DNA of 64,000 nucleotides. It comes from Flavobacterium sp. SLB02. GTDB lineage: Bacteria > Bacteroidota > Bacteroidia > Flavobacteriales > Flavobacteriaceae. This document shows positions 14,973 through 24,284 of the stretch, in pieces (within the stretch, counting starts at the first letter, position 1; each line of letters opens with the position of its first letter). Position numbers and translations under genes: made by a program. The notes under the pieces were generated by a model. That model ran no database searches and had not been told where the DNA came from. It saw nothing but the letters and a program-made list of their open reading frames with translations. The stretch covers positions 5,691,497-5,755,496 of the forward strand of contig NZ_CP045928.1 in the NCBI RefSeq assembly GCF_009664855.1, in the 5' to 3' direction.

Positions 14973-16874
14973 CTAAAGTGTCTCGTCTAACCATTTAAAG
15001 AATTCACCTTGCCAAACCTGAGCGTTTTGAGGATGTAAAACCCAGTGATTTTCATCAGGGAAATACACAAATCTAGATTTAATTCCTCTTAACTGAGCAG
15101 CCTGAAAAGCTTCTTGTCCTTGCCCAATTGGTACACGATAATCTTTTCCTCCCTGGAAAATTAAAATAGGTTTATTCCAGTTTTGTACCAAAGTTGCAGG
15201 GTTAAAAGTAGTATATGCTTTTTGAGCTACAGCATTGTCTTTTTCCCAGTAAGGGCCACCAAAATCCCAGTTGTTAAAGAAAACCTCTTCGGTGGTTCCT
15301 AACATACTTACTGTATTGAAAACGCCATCATGAGCGATAAACGTTTTGAAACGGTTTTTATGAATTCCAGCCAAATAAAATACTGAATATCCACCATAAC
15401 TTGCACCCACACAACCCAAACGAGATTTGTCTACGTAGTTTTCTTTAGATACATCATCAATTGCGGAAAGGTAATCGTCCATAACTTGTCCGCCCCAGTC
15501 TTTACTAATTTGTTCGTTCCATTCAACACCATGTCCTGGCATTCCACGACGGTTTGGTGCTACCACTACATAACCTTTAGCAGCCATTAACTGGAAATTC
15601 CAACGGAAAGAATACGATTGTGTCAACGGACTTTGTGGCCCACCCTGACAGAATAATAAAGTTGGATATTTTTTAGTGGCATCAAAATTTGGAGGTAAAA
15701 TTACCCAAACCAACATTTTTTTACCATCAGTAGTTGTAACGTAACGTTTCTCTGTTTTGCTTAATGCTAATGTTTTGTAAGTTTCAGTATTTACATTCGT
15801 CAATTGTTTCCAGCTATTTTTCTTTAAGTTAAAAGAATAAATTTCCGGAGCGTGATTCATGTCATTTCTTGTTACGATAATGTCATCGCCGGCAAAACCT
15901 ACCAAATCATTTACGTCAAAATCTCCTTTGGTTAATTGGCGAACCTGAATCGCAATTCTGGTTAATCCCGGAAAGTTTACTGTAAATAATTGTTTTGTAC
16001 CATCAACAGCAGCTACAAAAAATACGTTTTTACCATCTTTACTCCAGATAAAATTATCTACAGTTCCGTCCCAGTTTGCTGTTAAGTTGGTTTTGATTCC
16101 TTTAAAATCAACAATAATATCGTTTTTATCCGCTTCATAACCGTCACGTTTCATTTGCAGCCAGGTTAAATTTCCTGTTGGAGAAAATTGAGGTGCCGTA
16201 TCGTAACCTAAGTTTTCTTCGGTTCTGTTTGTCGTTTTTTGAGTTTCTAAATGGTACTCATAAATATCTGTATTGGTAGAAATCGCATATTGTGTTCCTG
16301 CTTTTTTCTTGCATACATACAAAATGCTTTTTCCGTCAGGAGACCAGATATAATCTTCGTCGCCACCAAAAGGTTTTTGCGGAGAATCAAAATTTTCTCC
16401 TTTCAAAATGTCAATTCCTTTTGCGCCGTCTTTGTTTTCTTTATAAAAAACGTGGTTGAATTTACCCTCATTCCAGGTGTCCCAGTGACGATAATCTAAA
16501 CCATCGTAAATTTGAGCATCAGATTTGTCCAGTTTTGGATAAAAATCTTTACCTAAAACCTTGTCAATTTTTACTTCTTCATTGTACACTAAAAACTTTC
16601 CGTCAGGCGAAACATTTTTGTCCGGCAGGATTTCTTTTGTGTCTTTAATTTCAGTTGCATTTCCGCCATTTACAGGGATAATGTAAAACTTAGAAGACGA
16701 TTTGTTTTCCTCGATCGAAGGAGTCGAAACCTTAAAAACAACATTCTTCGCATCTTTCGAAAGTCCAAGAGCACTTACTCTTCCTAATTTCCATAACAAT
16801 TCCGGAGACATCACATTCTGCCCGATAGCGTTTAAACTCATCATTATTAAGGTTGTAAATAATACTTTTTTCAT
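14973..16874 (-). CDS. secreted S9 family peptidase (prolyl oligopeptidase-like)
   Basis: 633 aa. A signal peptide (MKKVLFTTLIMMSLNAIGQ) is followed by a beta-propeller of WD40-like/PD40 repeats (about 30-370, e.g. LSKDAKNVVFKV, SPDGKFLVY, WSPDGKSILYV). An alpha/beta-hydrolase domain follows (about 400-633). The catalytic triad is Ser492 (GASYGGYS), Asp578 (GGKDYRV) and His610 (DENHWV). The tower-blocked fold of this family cleaves short peptides after Pro or releases acyl-amino acids, so a role in periplasmic peptide use is likely. It is a single gene between a palindromic terminator and a repeat-rich intergenic region. Confidence 0.92.
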   Translation of the reverse strand: MKKVLFTTLIMMSLNAIGQNVMSPELLWKLGRVSALGLSKDAKNVVFKVSTPSIEENKSSSKFYIIPVNGGNATEIKDTKEILPDKNVSPDGKFLVYNEEVKIDKVLGKDFYPKLDKSDAQIYDGLDYRHWDTWNEGKFNHVFYKENKDGAKGIDILKGENFDSPQKPFGGDEDYIWSPDGKSILYVCKKKAGTQYAISTNTDIYEYHLETQKTTNRTEENLGYDTAPQFSPTGNLTWLQMKRDGYEADKNDIIVDFKGIKTNLTANWDGTVDNFIWSKDGKNVFFVAAVDGTKQLFTVNFPGLTRIAIQVRQLTKGDFDVNDLVGFAGDDIIVTRNDMNHAPEIYSFNLKKNSWKQLTNVNTETYKTLALSKTEKRYVTTTDGKKMLVWVILPPNFDATKKYPTLLFCQGGPQSPLTQSYSFRWNFQLMAAKGYVVVAPNRRGMPGHGVEWNEQISKDWGGQVMDDYLSAIDDVSKENYVDKSRLGCVGASYGGYSVFYLAGIHKNRFKTFIAHDGVFNTVSMLGTTEEVFFNNWDFGGPYWEKDNAVAQKAYTTFNPATLVQNWNKPILIFQGGKDYRVPIGQGQEAFQAAQLRGIKSRFVYFPDENHWVLHPQNAQVWQGEFFKWLDETL

Positions 16875-17177
16875 AATAAAATTCTAATATTCGTGAGGCT
16901 AAAAATACAACATTTAAATACCAATTAGTTAAAATAAATACCAAAAAAATAATTTCCAAATTCCAATCAGTACAATGATAAATCCAAATAGTTAAATTCC
17001 AAATCCCAAAAAAAAATTAAAAATCGAAAAATTTTTCCTCCACGGATTCATGATTTCTTTTTGATAATCTTTGAAAATGAAAATTCGTGAATTCCTGGCG
17101 ATTGAAAATAAAGTTTTAAATTTATTTCTTAAATTGGAATTTGGAATTTAAAAGATTGGAATTTAATTTAAGGCAAA
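16875..17177. repeat. intergenic inverted repeat of AATTCCAAA words
   Basis: 303 bases without a gene. AATTTCCAAATTCCAATC-like words (about 16950-16970, also 16992-17005) face AAATTGGAATTTGGAATTT (about 17131-17150), giving an inverted repeat with about 160 bp between arms. In between lies CCACGGATTCATGATTT ... GAAAATTCGTGAATTC (17040-17097), from another word family seen elsewhere in this window. There is no promoter I can defend for the gene at 17178. Confidence 0.6.
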
Positions 17178-18290
17178 ATGGAATTAAGTTATTGGGAACT
17201 TAAAAATTGGTTCACAAATGTTGATTATACTATTGTAGGCAGTGGTATTGTAGGATTACATGCTGCATTACGCTTGCGCGAAAGATTCCCTGCGGCGAAA
17301 ATTCTGGTGTTAGAAAAAGGAATGCTGCCTCAAGGCGCGAGTACCAAAAATGCTGGTTTTGCCTGTTTCGGAAGTCTTTCTGAAATTTTGGAAGATCTCA
17401 AAACACATTCAGAAGAAGAGGTAATAAATTTGATAGAGAAACGTTGGAAAGGTTTGCAATTGCTTCGAAAAAGGTTAGGAGATGCTGCAATTGATTTTAA
17501 ACCTCACGGCGGATATGAATTGTTTCTGAAAGAAGACGAAAACGTATTTAGTGAATGCATTTCGAGATTGCCTTTTATCAACGAAATTTTAAAACCACTT
17601 TTTAAAGCCGATGTTTTTTCGAAAGAAGTGGATCGATTTGGGTTTGATAATATTCAGGAATATTTAATTTTTAATCCGTTTGAAGCTCAGATCGATACTG
17701 GAAATATGATGCAGGAATTGATGAGACAAGCCGTTTCTGAAAATATTTTAATACTGAACCAACAAACCGTAACGGCATACGCCGATTTAGGAAATCAGGT
17801 CGAAATTGTTCTGAATGATTTTAGTTTTAAATCTCAAAAAATACTTTTTGCAACAAACGGTTTTGCAAATGCAATAACAAAAGGCGCTGTTCAGCCGGCA
17901 AGAGCGCAGGTTTTAATTACAGAACCTATTCAGAATTTAGATATAAAAGGCACTTTTCACCTAGATCTCGGTTATTATTATTTCAGAAATATAGGCGACA
18001 GGATTTTACTTGGAGGAGGTAGGAACTTAGATTTTGATGCTGAAAATACAACCGAATTTGGGCAGACGAAAATTGTGCAAAATAAATTGGAGGATTTACT
18101 TAAAAATGTAATTTTACCAAATCAGGATTTCCAGATTGCCCATCGTTGGAGTGGGATTATGGGAATGGGAAACAGTAAAAATCCTGTTGTGACCCAATTG
18201 TCTGAAAACGTGTTTTGTGGAGTACGTTTAGGCGGAATGGGAGTAGCAATTGGGAGTTTAATAGGAACAGAATTAGCAGATTTAATATAA
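17178..18290 (+). CDS. FAD-dependent amino-acid oxidase-like oxidoreductase
   Basis: 370 aa of the DAO/glycine oxidase superfamily. The N-terminal FAD-binding fold reads YTIVGSGIVGLHAALRLRERF, with the ribose-binding Glu in ILVLEKGM. The active-site/FAD stretch is ASTKNAGFACFG and the C-terminal FAD motif is CGVRLGGMGVAIG. It oxidises an amine or amino-acid-like substrate that cannot be named. The stop codon overlaps the mtgA start (TAATG), so translation of the two is coupled. Cytosolic or membrane associated; no signal peptide. Confidence 0.85.
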   Translation: MELSYWELKNWFTNVDYTIVGSGIVGLHAALRLRERFPAAKILVLEKGMLPQGASTKNAGFACFGSLSEILEDLKTHSEEEVINLIEKRWKGLQLLRKRLGDAAIDFKPHGGYELFLKEDENVFSECISRLPFINEILKPLFKADVFSKEVDRFGFDNIQEYLIFNPFEAQIDTGNMMQELMRQAVSENILILNQQTVTAYADLGNQVEIVLNDFSFKSQKILFATNGFANAITKGAVQPARAQVLITEPIQNLDIKGTFHLDLGYYYFRNIGDRILLGGGRNLDFDAENTTEFGQTKIVQNKLEDLLKNVILPNQDFQIAHRWSGIMGMGNSKNPVVTQLSENVFCGVRLGGMGVAIGSLIGTELADLI

Positions 18291-19072
18291 TGGGAGTAAC
18301 CAAAAAACCAATACCAAAAACAACAACCGCAAACAAACCGAAACCAAAACCTAAAACAGCATCAAAAAAAGGCAATCGCTCTTTTGGTGAAAAAGTAAAA
18401 TGGTTTTTTATTAAACTATGTCTATGGTTCTTCGGGATCTCGATCGCATCAGTCATATTCTTTAAATATATTCCGGTACCATTTACACCTTTGATGCTCA
18501 TTCGTGCCGTCGAAAATAAATTAGATGGTAAAGAAGTTTATTTTGATCACGATTGGGAACCAATAGAGAAAATCTCGATGAATTTGCAAAAAGCCGTGAT
18601 CGCAAGCGAAGACGGAACTTTCTTGAAGCACAATGGTTTCGATTTTAAAGCGCTTCAAAAAGCGTATAAAAGCAACGAACGCGGACGCCGAATCCGTGGT
18701 GGAAGTACGATCTCGCAACAAACTGCCAAGAATGTCTTTTTATGGCAGGGTAAAAGTTATTTCCGTAAAGGATTAGAAGCCTATTTCACAGTTTTAATCG
18801 AAGTAATTTGGGGTAAAGAACGTATTATGGAGGTATATCTGAATAGTATCGAAATGGGCGATGGAGTGTACGGAGCGTATGCTGCTACAGAACATTGGTA
18901 TCGTCGGGATGCATCTAGCTTAACGCCAATGCAGGCAGCGGGAATTGCTGCCATATTGCCCAACCCAAGAAAGTTTAAGGCAACAGGATCTTCTAGTTAT
19001 ATTAACAGAAGGAAAGAGAGAATTGTTCGTGAAATGCGCGCCGTTGGAAAAATAAATTATCATGCGCAATAA
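18290..19072 (+). CDS. mtgA: monofunctional biosynthetic peptidoglycan transglycosylase
   Basis: 260 aa from ATG 18290, chosen because it overlaps the previous stop by one base and gives a normal cytoplasmic N-terminus. The frame is open upstream to 18215 but that lies inside the oxidoreductase gene. After a Lys/Pro-rich N-terminus (residues 1-40) there is one membrane helix (about 43-65). The GT51 domain follows, with catalytic Glu in ASEDGTFLKHNGFD, GGSTISQQTAKNVFLW and KERIMEVYLNSIEMGDGVYG. It polymerises lipid II glycan chains at the inner membrane. It overlaps the LpxR-like gene downstream by 11 bp, so an envelope operon is likely. Confidence 0.95.
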   Translation: MGVTKKPIPKTTTANKPKPKPKTASKKGNRSFGEKVKWFFIKLCLWFFGISIASVIFFKYIPVPFTPLMLIRAVENKLDGKEVYFDHDWEPIEKISMNLQKAVIASEDGTFLKHNGFDFKALQKAYKSNERGRRIRGGSTISQQTAKNVFLWQGKSYFRKGLEAYFTVLIEVIWGKERIMEVYLNSIEMGDGVYGAYAATEHWYRRDASSLTPMQAAGIAAILPNPRKFKATGSSSYINRRKERIVREMRAVGKINYHAQ

Positions 19073-20018
19073 AAAATCATTTATTGCGCTCTTAGTATTG
19101 ACATCGGCTTTGGCTTTTGGTCAGGCAAAAACAACAGAGATTGGTTTTATTACCGACAACGATTTATATACGTCGTCTAAAAATGATATGTATTATACCA
19201 ATGGTTTAGAGCTTTTTTATCGCTTTTTATCGAAAAATGAAAACTCTAAAATCAACAAGAAAATTACCGAATTTCGTATTGGGCAATATATCTATAATCC
19301 GAGATTTATCAACGCCGAAGCGGTTACCATAAATGATCGTCCGTTTACAGGATATCTTTTTGCAGAAGCGGGCCGAAGCTTTTTTTACCAAAGCGAATCA
19401 GTCTTGAAAACCGATTTCCAGTTGGGTTTTATGGGGCCGAATGCTTTAGGGAAAGAAACTCAGGAAAGTTTTCATCATATTATTGGATATAAAGAAGTTT
19501 TTGGCTGGGAAAATCAGTTGAATAATGCTTTTGCTGTTCAGGTGCATGTGATGTATTCGAAAAAAATGTTTCCATCAAAACACAATGATTTTATAGATCT
19601 TCATTTTCAGTCAGAAGCTAATCTGGGAACTATTTTTACAGGAGTTTCTACAGGATTTTTAACCCGAATTGGTTTCAAAAAGCTACTCCCAATTTACGAT
19701 TCGAATTTGCATGATGCTTCGGTAAGTTTGCAGCCGCAATACAATATCAGAGAATTTTACTTTTACGTGATGCCTAGTGTCAACTATCAGTTTTATGACG
19801 CTACGATCGAAGGAAGCATGTTTAGTACTACAAGCCCTTTAACTTTTGAGCTCGAACCACTGCGTTTTAATGCAGAGTTTGGTTTAAAATACCGTCACAA
19901 TAACTTCAATATGTCGTATTCATTTATTTATAGAGGACGAGAATTAAGAGATCCGGAAACAAATACCAATTCAGGTTATTTTTATGGATCGATACGATTT
20001 GGGTATTTGTTGAATTAG
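19062..20018 (+). CDS. LpxR-like lipid A deacylase family outer membrane protein (DUF2219)
   Basis: 318 aa. A signal peptide (MRNKKSFIALLVLTSALAFGQ) is followed by an outer-membrane beta-barrel pattern ending in an aromatic-rich strand (GYFYGSIRFGYLLN). The N-terminal strand TEIGFITDNDLYTSSKNDMYYTNGLEL carries the Asn/Asp and YTNG residues that form the active site of LpxR, which removes the 3'-acyloxyacyl chain from lipid A. Activity here is inferred from family. The start lies inside the end of mtgA, supporting a joint envelope-modifying operon. Confidence 0.8.
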   Translation: MRNKKSFIALLVLTSALAFGQAKTTEIGFITDNDLYTSSKNDMYYTNGLELFYRFLSKNENSKINKKITEFRIGQYIYNPRFINAEAVTINDRPFTGYLFAEAGRSFFYQSESVLKTDFQLGFMGPNALGKETQESFHHIIGYKEVFGWENQLNNAFAVQVHVMYSKKMFPSKHNDFIDLHFQSEANLGTIFTGVSTGFLTRIGFKKLLPIYDSNLHDASVSLQPQYNIREFYFYVMPSVNYQFYDATIEGSMFSTTSPLTFELEPLRFNAEFGLKYRHNNFNMSYSFIYRGRELRDPETNTNSGYFYGSIRFGYLLN

Positions 20019-20121
20019 TATTTGCCACCAAGGTACTAAGACGCAAAGGTTTTTTGAACTTAAATCTTTTCGAATAAGGGATATAAGTTACTTGGAGTTA
20101 ATCAATAATGTCAAATCAAAT
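20019..20121. repeat. GCCACCAAGGTACTAAGACGCAAAGG repeat unit
   Basis: Around 20027-20053 lies a short word series (CCACCAAGGTACTAAG, ACGCAAAGG) of the kind scattered between genes in Bacteroidetes. The rest of the gap is AT-rich with no clear promoter. Confidence 0.4.
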
Positions 20122-21324
20122 ATGATAAAAAAAATAAATAGATTAGCGCATCCTGGTTTTCTTGTTTCGTTATTGATTCTTCTTTTAAATGACTTCATAT
20201 TAAAAACCGTCTTTCATAATTATCTCACGGGAAAATTATCTGATTTTGCGGGACTTCTTGCTTTTCCGTTTTTTTGGAGTGTGCTTTTTCCAAAAAGAAT
20301 CAAAGAAATTCATATTGCTGTTGCTTTATTTTTTGTTTTTTGGAAAAGCCCTTTTTCAGAAGCTTTTATTGACTTTTTTGGTTTATATCGCGTTGTAGAT
20401 TTTTCAGATAATATTGCCCTGATAAGTATTCTGGTTTCGTTTTGGTTATTAAAGCAAGAATCTGTCCTATATAAAGTTCAGCCCGTTTTTCTAAAATTGA
20501 TTTTTCTTCTTTCTTGTTTCTCTTTTGTAGCAACTTCTAAGCCACAGGAGCCCGAAACCTTTGACGATGGTTTTTCACATCTGTATTTGAACAATCGATC
20601 TGATCAAAAGATAACGGTTTTAATAAATTTTAAATTTTCTGAAAATGAAATTGCGACGTATAAAAATCAACAGATTAAAATTCTTATAGATAATAACAAA
20701 AGGTTTATTAGTCAGGATGAAAAAGAGCATAGATTAGTTTTTAAAGCATCTGATTCTATAAGTATTGTAAAGGAAGTAAATGATGAATGGCTGTTAAGAC
20801 AAAAGCATAGTGTGAGACGCTCGATTGTGTTGAATAAAGGAGCTGAACGATATTTGACATTGCCTTTGAATATTGCCGATACATTAATAGGTTTTCCTAA
20901 AGATTTTAAAATTTCAATTTTAGATAGTAATTCGAAAGCACTAAAAATCTACGATAAAAAGGCATTTTTTAGTAAAATAGAGAATAAAGAATTAAACGAA
21001 TTCTCCAGAGGAGAAGTGTTTACTTTGACTTTTGGAAAGAAAAGAGAACCTTTAAATAATTCCGATTGTTATGGCAAGTGGGAATCTCGCCAGAAGGGTG
21101 ATTTTAATAAAATAGAAATCAATTCTGATTATTTTATAAATGATAGTAATGGCGAAGTTTCTGATTGTAGTTATAACAATGACACCATTTTTGTTTATTC
21201 TCCTGATAGATTATATATAGGAATTATTAAAAAAGCAACAAAAGACAGTCTGGTAATTTCCTGGGATAATGAACCGGATTTAATTTATGTTAAGTCTAAA
21301 AAGCCTACGGTTTTGGCTCGTTAG
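20122..21324 (+). CDS. hypothetical membrane protein
   Basis: About 400 aa from ATG 20122; a TTG ten codons earlier (20092) is possible but less likely. The first third is hydrophobic with about four membrane helices (HPGFLVSLLILLLNDFIL, FAGLLAFPFFWSVLF, IHIAVALFFVFW, LISILVSFWLL, LIFLLSCFSFVA). The remaining two thirds are soluble and rich in Lys/Ser/Asp, with CYGKWESR and C-terminal SLVISWDNEPDLIYVKSKK resembling beta-strand repeats. I do not recognise the family. It stands alone, convergent with the next minus-strand gene. Confidence 0.7.
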   Translation: MIKKINRLAHPGFLVSLLILLLNDFILKTVFHNYLTGKLSDFAGLLAFPFFWSVLFPKRIKEIHIAVALFFVFWKSPFSEAFIDFFGLYRVVDFSDNIALISILVSFWLLKQESVLYKVQPVFLKLIFLLSCFSFVATSKPQEPETFDDGFSHLYLNNRSDQKITVLINFKFSENEIATYKNQQIKILIDNNKRFISQDEKEHRLVFKASDSISIVKEVNDEWLLRQKHSVRRSIVLNKGAERYLTLPLNIADTLIGFPKDFKISILDSNSKALKIYDKKAFFSKIENKELNEFSRGEVFTLTFGKKREPLNNSDCYGKWESRQKGDFNKIEINSDYFINDSNGEVSDCSYNNDTIFVYSPDRLYIGIIKKATKDSLVISWDNEPDLIYVKSKKPTVLAR

Positions 21325-21377
21325 TTATTCTCTTTGCGGGTACAGATTGAAAATTAGCGCTATCGGATTTTTCGGTA

Positions 21378-22163
21378 TTACATAGTATCATTCTTGCAGC
21401 TTAATGTTTTCCAAGTATTTAATGCCCAGTCAAAATCTGTTTTATCATCAAAGTAGAATGCTGCTTGAATTACTTCTTTGTCAATTATAGAGAAGCCAAA
21501 AAGGACAAAATATATTTTTCGTTCATTATTTTCTTCTATTAGATAACCTATTCTTGAAACTTTATTATCAGAAAACTCAAATTTGTCTAATGTTTTAGAT
21601 TTTGTCTGATCTCGATTTTCAAGATTTTGTTTCTGTTCTTCATAAAGATCTTCTTTGTTTTTCTCTGAATTCCATATGATTAATCTAATAGATTTGTCTT
21701 CTGTAGTATAATATAAGGTCCCATCTTCTTCAATTGTTCTTTCAAAGAGATTATTAATCTCAATTGTCCAATCTTCAGTAAGTCTATGAGTGGTCATATA
21801 ATCATCTTCCAGCTCAAAATCAGTAACTTTGTACCATTCAGAATCATCTTTTTCTCTTTCGTAAACAGAACCAACTCCTTTTAATAAAATATCCTTAAGT
21901 GAAGGATCTATTTTTAGAATGGTTGAAGGTTTGTAGATGCCAATGTTTTCAGGATCATCATTGTATTCCGGGGATTCAAATCCTGTTAAAATCCTCCAGC
22001 CGCTATCTTCGGGTCGTGTCCTTTTTTCACGATATAAAAATCCAGGTTTAATGTTTTCATCGACAACCATTTTTGATACCATAAGTCCTCCAATTGGCGG
22101 AAAATCATTAAAATTATTTTCTTCTTCTTCTTCTTTTATTTTTTTCTTTTTGAAAAATTTCAT
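21378..22163 (-). CDS. DUF2185 (Imm33-like) domain protein
   Basis: 261 aa. After a charged start (MKFFKKKKIKEEEEENN), residues about 24-110 hold GGLMVSKMVVDENIKPGFLYRE, DSGWRILTGFESPEY, NIGIYKPSTIL and GVGSVYERE. This is the DUF2185 pattern, often annotated as immunity protein Imm33 or as a stand-alone domain. The C-terminal 150 residues are a separate mixed alpha/beta region (RLIIWNSEKNKEDL, YFVLFGFSII) of unknown type. No toxin is encoded next to it, so if it is an immunity protein it is orphan. Cytosolic; no signal peptide. Confidence 0.65.
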   Translation of the reverse strand: MKFFKKKKIKEEEEENNFNDFPPIGGLMVSKMVVDENIKPGFLYREKRTRPEDSGWRILTGFESPEYNDDPENIGIYKPSTILKIDPSLKDILLKGVGSVYEREKDDSEWYKVTDFELEDDYMTTHRLTEDWTIEINNLFERTIEEDGTLYYTTEDKSIRLIIWNSEKNKEDLYEEQKQNLENRDQTKSKTLDKFEFSDNKVSRIGYLIEENNERKIYFVLFGFSIIDKEVIQAAFYFDDKTDFDWALNTWKTLSCKNDTM

Positions 22164-22252
22164 TCTGATTTTTTTATATTGATAAATTTACTAGAATTTT
22201 CAATTTGCTTTACTCGATCGGGTTACAAATCTCCTCTATCGGGATTATTAAA

Positions 22253-22624
22253 TCACCACTCCATAAAAACAATAAAATGATTGTCGGGATCTTTTAGAAA
22301 GAGCGCTTTTCCGCCAGGATAATCCCAAGGGCCTGAAAATGTACCGCGCGGTAATTTTTCGACGTCTGATTCATCGCTTTGCGGTAGCTGGTTTTTTATA
22401 AGGCGATTATAAATGTCATTTATATCTGCTTCGTTTATTTCGATATTTCCTTCGTTGGCAGGTTTTTGCAAAGTGCTTATTTTTAATTCGGAATGATCAT
22501 CGATTGGTACAAAGAAAGTTTTTGCTTTGTTGGTAAAGGTTTTGTTGTTGAGATTAAAAACTTTTTGATAAAAATCAAATGAGACTTCTGGGTTTGAACA
22601 ATAAAGCCAGAAAGAAATTTTCAT
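22253..22624 (-). CDS. VOC superfamily (glyoxalase/bleomycin resistance-like) protein
   Basis: 123 aa, one VOC unit-length protein. The paired beta-alpha-beta-beta-beta pattern is visible: MKISFWLYCSNPEVSFDFYQKVF at the start, SELKISTL in the middle, GTFSGPWDYPGGKALFLKDPDNHFIVFMEW at the end. The C-terminal Glu and central residues could form the metal site. The substrate is unknown; the PhnB/glyoxalase branch is most similar by feel. Confidence 0.75.
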   Translation of the reverse strand: MKISFWLYCSNPEVSFDFYQKVFNLNNKTFTNKAKTFFVPIDDHSELKISTLQKPANEGNIEINEADINDIYNRLIKNQLPQSDESDVEKLPRGTFSGPWDYPGGKALFLKDPDNHFIVFMEW

Positions 22625-22691
22625 AGAAATGTTTTTAAATAAAATTATTGGGTAATAAAACTAAAGAAAAGTTCTGATAAAAACTAAAACT

Positions 22692-22805
22692 CCTAATCTG
22701 AGCCCCGATGGAGGCAGTATCCTTTTTATCCGCTTTTTTGCCGATAAAAAGATATATCCGAGAGCGGGACAATTGGTCTTTTTTAAAACGTATCTTCTGC
22801 TCCTG
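22692..22805 (+). repeat. flavobacterial hairpin repeat, copy A
   Basis: The copy starts CTAATCTGAGCCCCGATGG, continues ATCCTTTTTATCCGC, then GCCGATAAAAAGATATA, AGCGGGACAATTGGT and CTCCTGATTTTT. The core CTTTTTATCCGC-tttttt-GCCGATAAAAAG folds into a hairpin (one mismatch). It shares nearly all of its sequence with copy B (25415-25540, same orientation), and shorter boxes with copies at 45801-45906 and 53711-53790. It lies downstream of the lipoprotein gene at 22824-23855. Confidence 0.8.
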
Positions 22806-22823
22806 ATTTTTTAAATTATCAAT

Positions 22824-23855
22824 TTAATGGCGGTTATCGCATTGAATATAAATGTCTTCGTTTGATTTGTCGATAAGCGAAATGGCAGGACATCCGAAAG
22901 ATTCATATTGAAAGCCAAATACAACTGGCGCTTTGTTCTTAAAGAGTTTACCTGTATATTGATCATATGAGTCGTCTCCGTTTTCGCCGTTGAGTGGAGC
23001 GGGAGAGGTGCCTTCGCTTTGGCTGTAGAGCTTTTCGATTATGATTTCTTTGGTTTTCGAATAGGTTACTAAAAGGCGTCTGGCATAAATTATTTTATCA
23101 CTATCGAGGTAGTCTTGTAAAAAATATTGATAAGTATCTGTCTTATATAAATACGTATTGCCAGCAACGGTGCTTTTTAAGATCTCACGATCTTCTTTTT
23201 TCATAGGTTTAGATGGATATTCTTTACCAGGGATTTTTTTCCAGACAATTGGTTTTAATGGTTCGTTTGCAAACGGATTTTCTTTGCCTGCATAAACGAT
23301 CACATCAGAATAATAATCGCTAAAACCTTTTAAACTTTGTTTACTGATTTCAAACCCAATCATATAATAATATTTGGGATAAGGCCAGTCCTCTTCGGAT
23401 GAATAACCGTTTAGCCATGCAGCGGCTTTAAGATTTTTTATGGCAAATGAAGCCAATTTGTTTTTGGCATAATCATAGACAAACAAAGAATCGGTTTCGG
23501 AAATATTGGTTTTAGATAAAAAACGATTTCTGTATTTTTTATCTAGGGTGAAATACTTTGCGGCCTTTTTTTCCATTTTTTCAATATTGGGCAAGGCAAG
23601 AGTGTCTGAAGCGGTATCGTCGAGAGGATAAATATCTGAAAGGGAAACAAAAGCTACATCGGTGCTGTCTCTGTAAGTAAGGGTAAATAAATTGATGCTT
23701 TCTTTTCTTGGTGCTTGTTCAGTTTCTACAGTATCATTTTGGGCTGCTGCGGTTTTGTCTGATTGTGGCTTGTTGTTTTTAGTTTCTTTCTTATCGTTGC
23801 AGGACAAGAGGAAAAGAAATGAAGCACTTAGAATTGCAGGTATTTTAAGATTCAT
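22824..23855 (-). CDS. hypothetical lipoprotein
   Basis: 343 aa. The signal peptide ends in lipobox LLSC, so the mature protein begins at Cys19 and is predicted to be lipidated. An Asp/Lys/Asn linker (NDKKETKNNKPQSDKTAAAQ) precedes a globular region with PYPKYYYMIGFEIS, YLYKTDTYQYFLQDYLDS and a C-terminal GENGDDSYDQYTGKLFKNKAP, ending FGYQ-type FESFGCPAISLI. I do not recognise a domain. It is the first of four minus-strand genes that lie between repeat copies A and B. Confidence 0.7.
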   Translation of the reverse strand: MNLKIPAILSASFLFLLSCNDKKETKNNKPQSDKTAAAQNDTVETEQAPRKESINLFTLTYRDSTDVAFVSLSDIYPLDDTASDTLALPNIEKMEKKAAKYFTLDKKYRNRFLSKTNISETDSLFVYDYAKNKLASFAIKNLKAAAWLNGYSSEEDWPYPKYYYMIGFEISKQSLKGFSDYYSDVIVYAGKENPFANEPLKPIVWKKIPGKEYPSKPMKKEDREILKSTVAGNTYLYKTDTYQYFLQDYLDSDKIIYARRLLVTYSKTKEIIIEKLYSQSEGTSPAPLNGENGDDSYDQYTGKLFKNKAPVVFGFQYESFGCPAISLIDKSNEDIYIQCDNRH

Positions 23856-23909
23856 AAAATGTGATTGGGTTTAAAGTTGATTTTATAGGATAGAAAAAGT
23901 GCAAATCTT

Positions 23910-24263
23910 CTATTTTGAAATTACAATTAGAAAAAATACGAATGAGAGTATTAAGAGAACCAGTCCGATAATTAGCAATACATCGTCTTGTATGGTATCG
24001 ATGCTTTTTTTTGCAAGATAAAAACGATGTAATAATAACCCAATTTCATAGCATAATAAAAAGGCTATTAAGGTCAATAGACCATACATTTTTGCTAATC
24101 CGCCGCTTCCGCTAAAGGCTCCTTCATGCGCAAACCAGCTAACAATGAGAACCAACGGAATAATTAATAATGACGATTTTATAAGCAGTGGACTGCCTTT
24201 CCAGAATAGTAATGCAATTAGTGCTAGTATGGGCAGTAATAACCAACGGAGTAATAGTGTCAT
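23910..24263 (-). CDS. hypothetical four-helix membrane protein
   Basis: 117 aa, almost wholly hydrophobic, with four predicted membrane helices (LLRWLLLPILALIALLFW, SLLIIPLVLIVSWF, MYGLLTLIAFLLCYEIGLLL, VLLIIGLVLLILSFVFFLIV). There are few charged residues in between. No family is recognised. It lies in a run with the 24285 and 24868 membrane genes, about 20 bp apart, so co-transcription is likely. Confidence 0.6.
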   Translation of the reverse strand: MTLLLRWLLLPILALIALLFWKGSPLLIKSSLLIIPLVLIVSWFAHEGAFSGSGGLAKMYGLLTLIAFLLCYEIGLLLHRFYLAKKSIDTIQDDVLLIIGLVLLILSFVFFLIVISK

Positions 24264-24284
24264 ATTGTTTTGTTTTTGTTCAAT

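Noticed and set aside
18215..18289. Upstream start for mtgA
   Set aside because: Lies in the oxidoreductase coding sequence; ATG 18290 overlaps the stop as usual for coupled genes.
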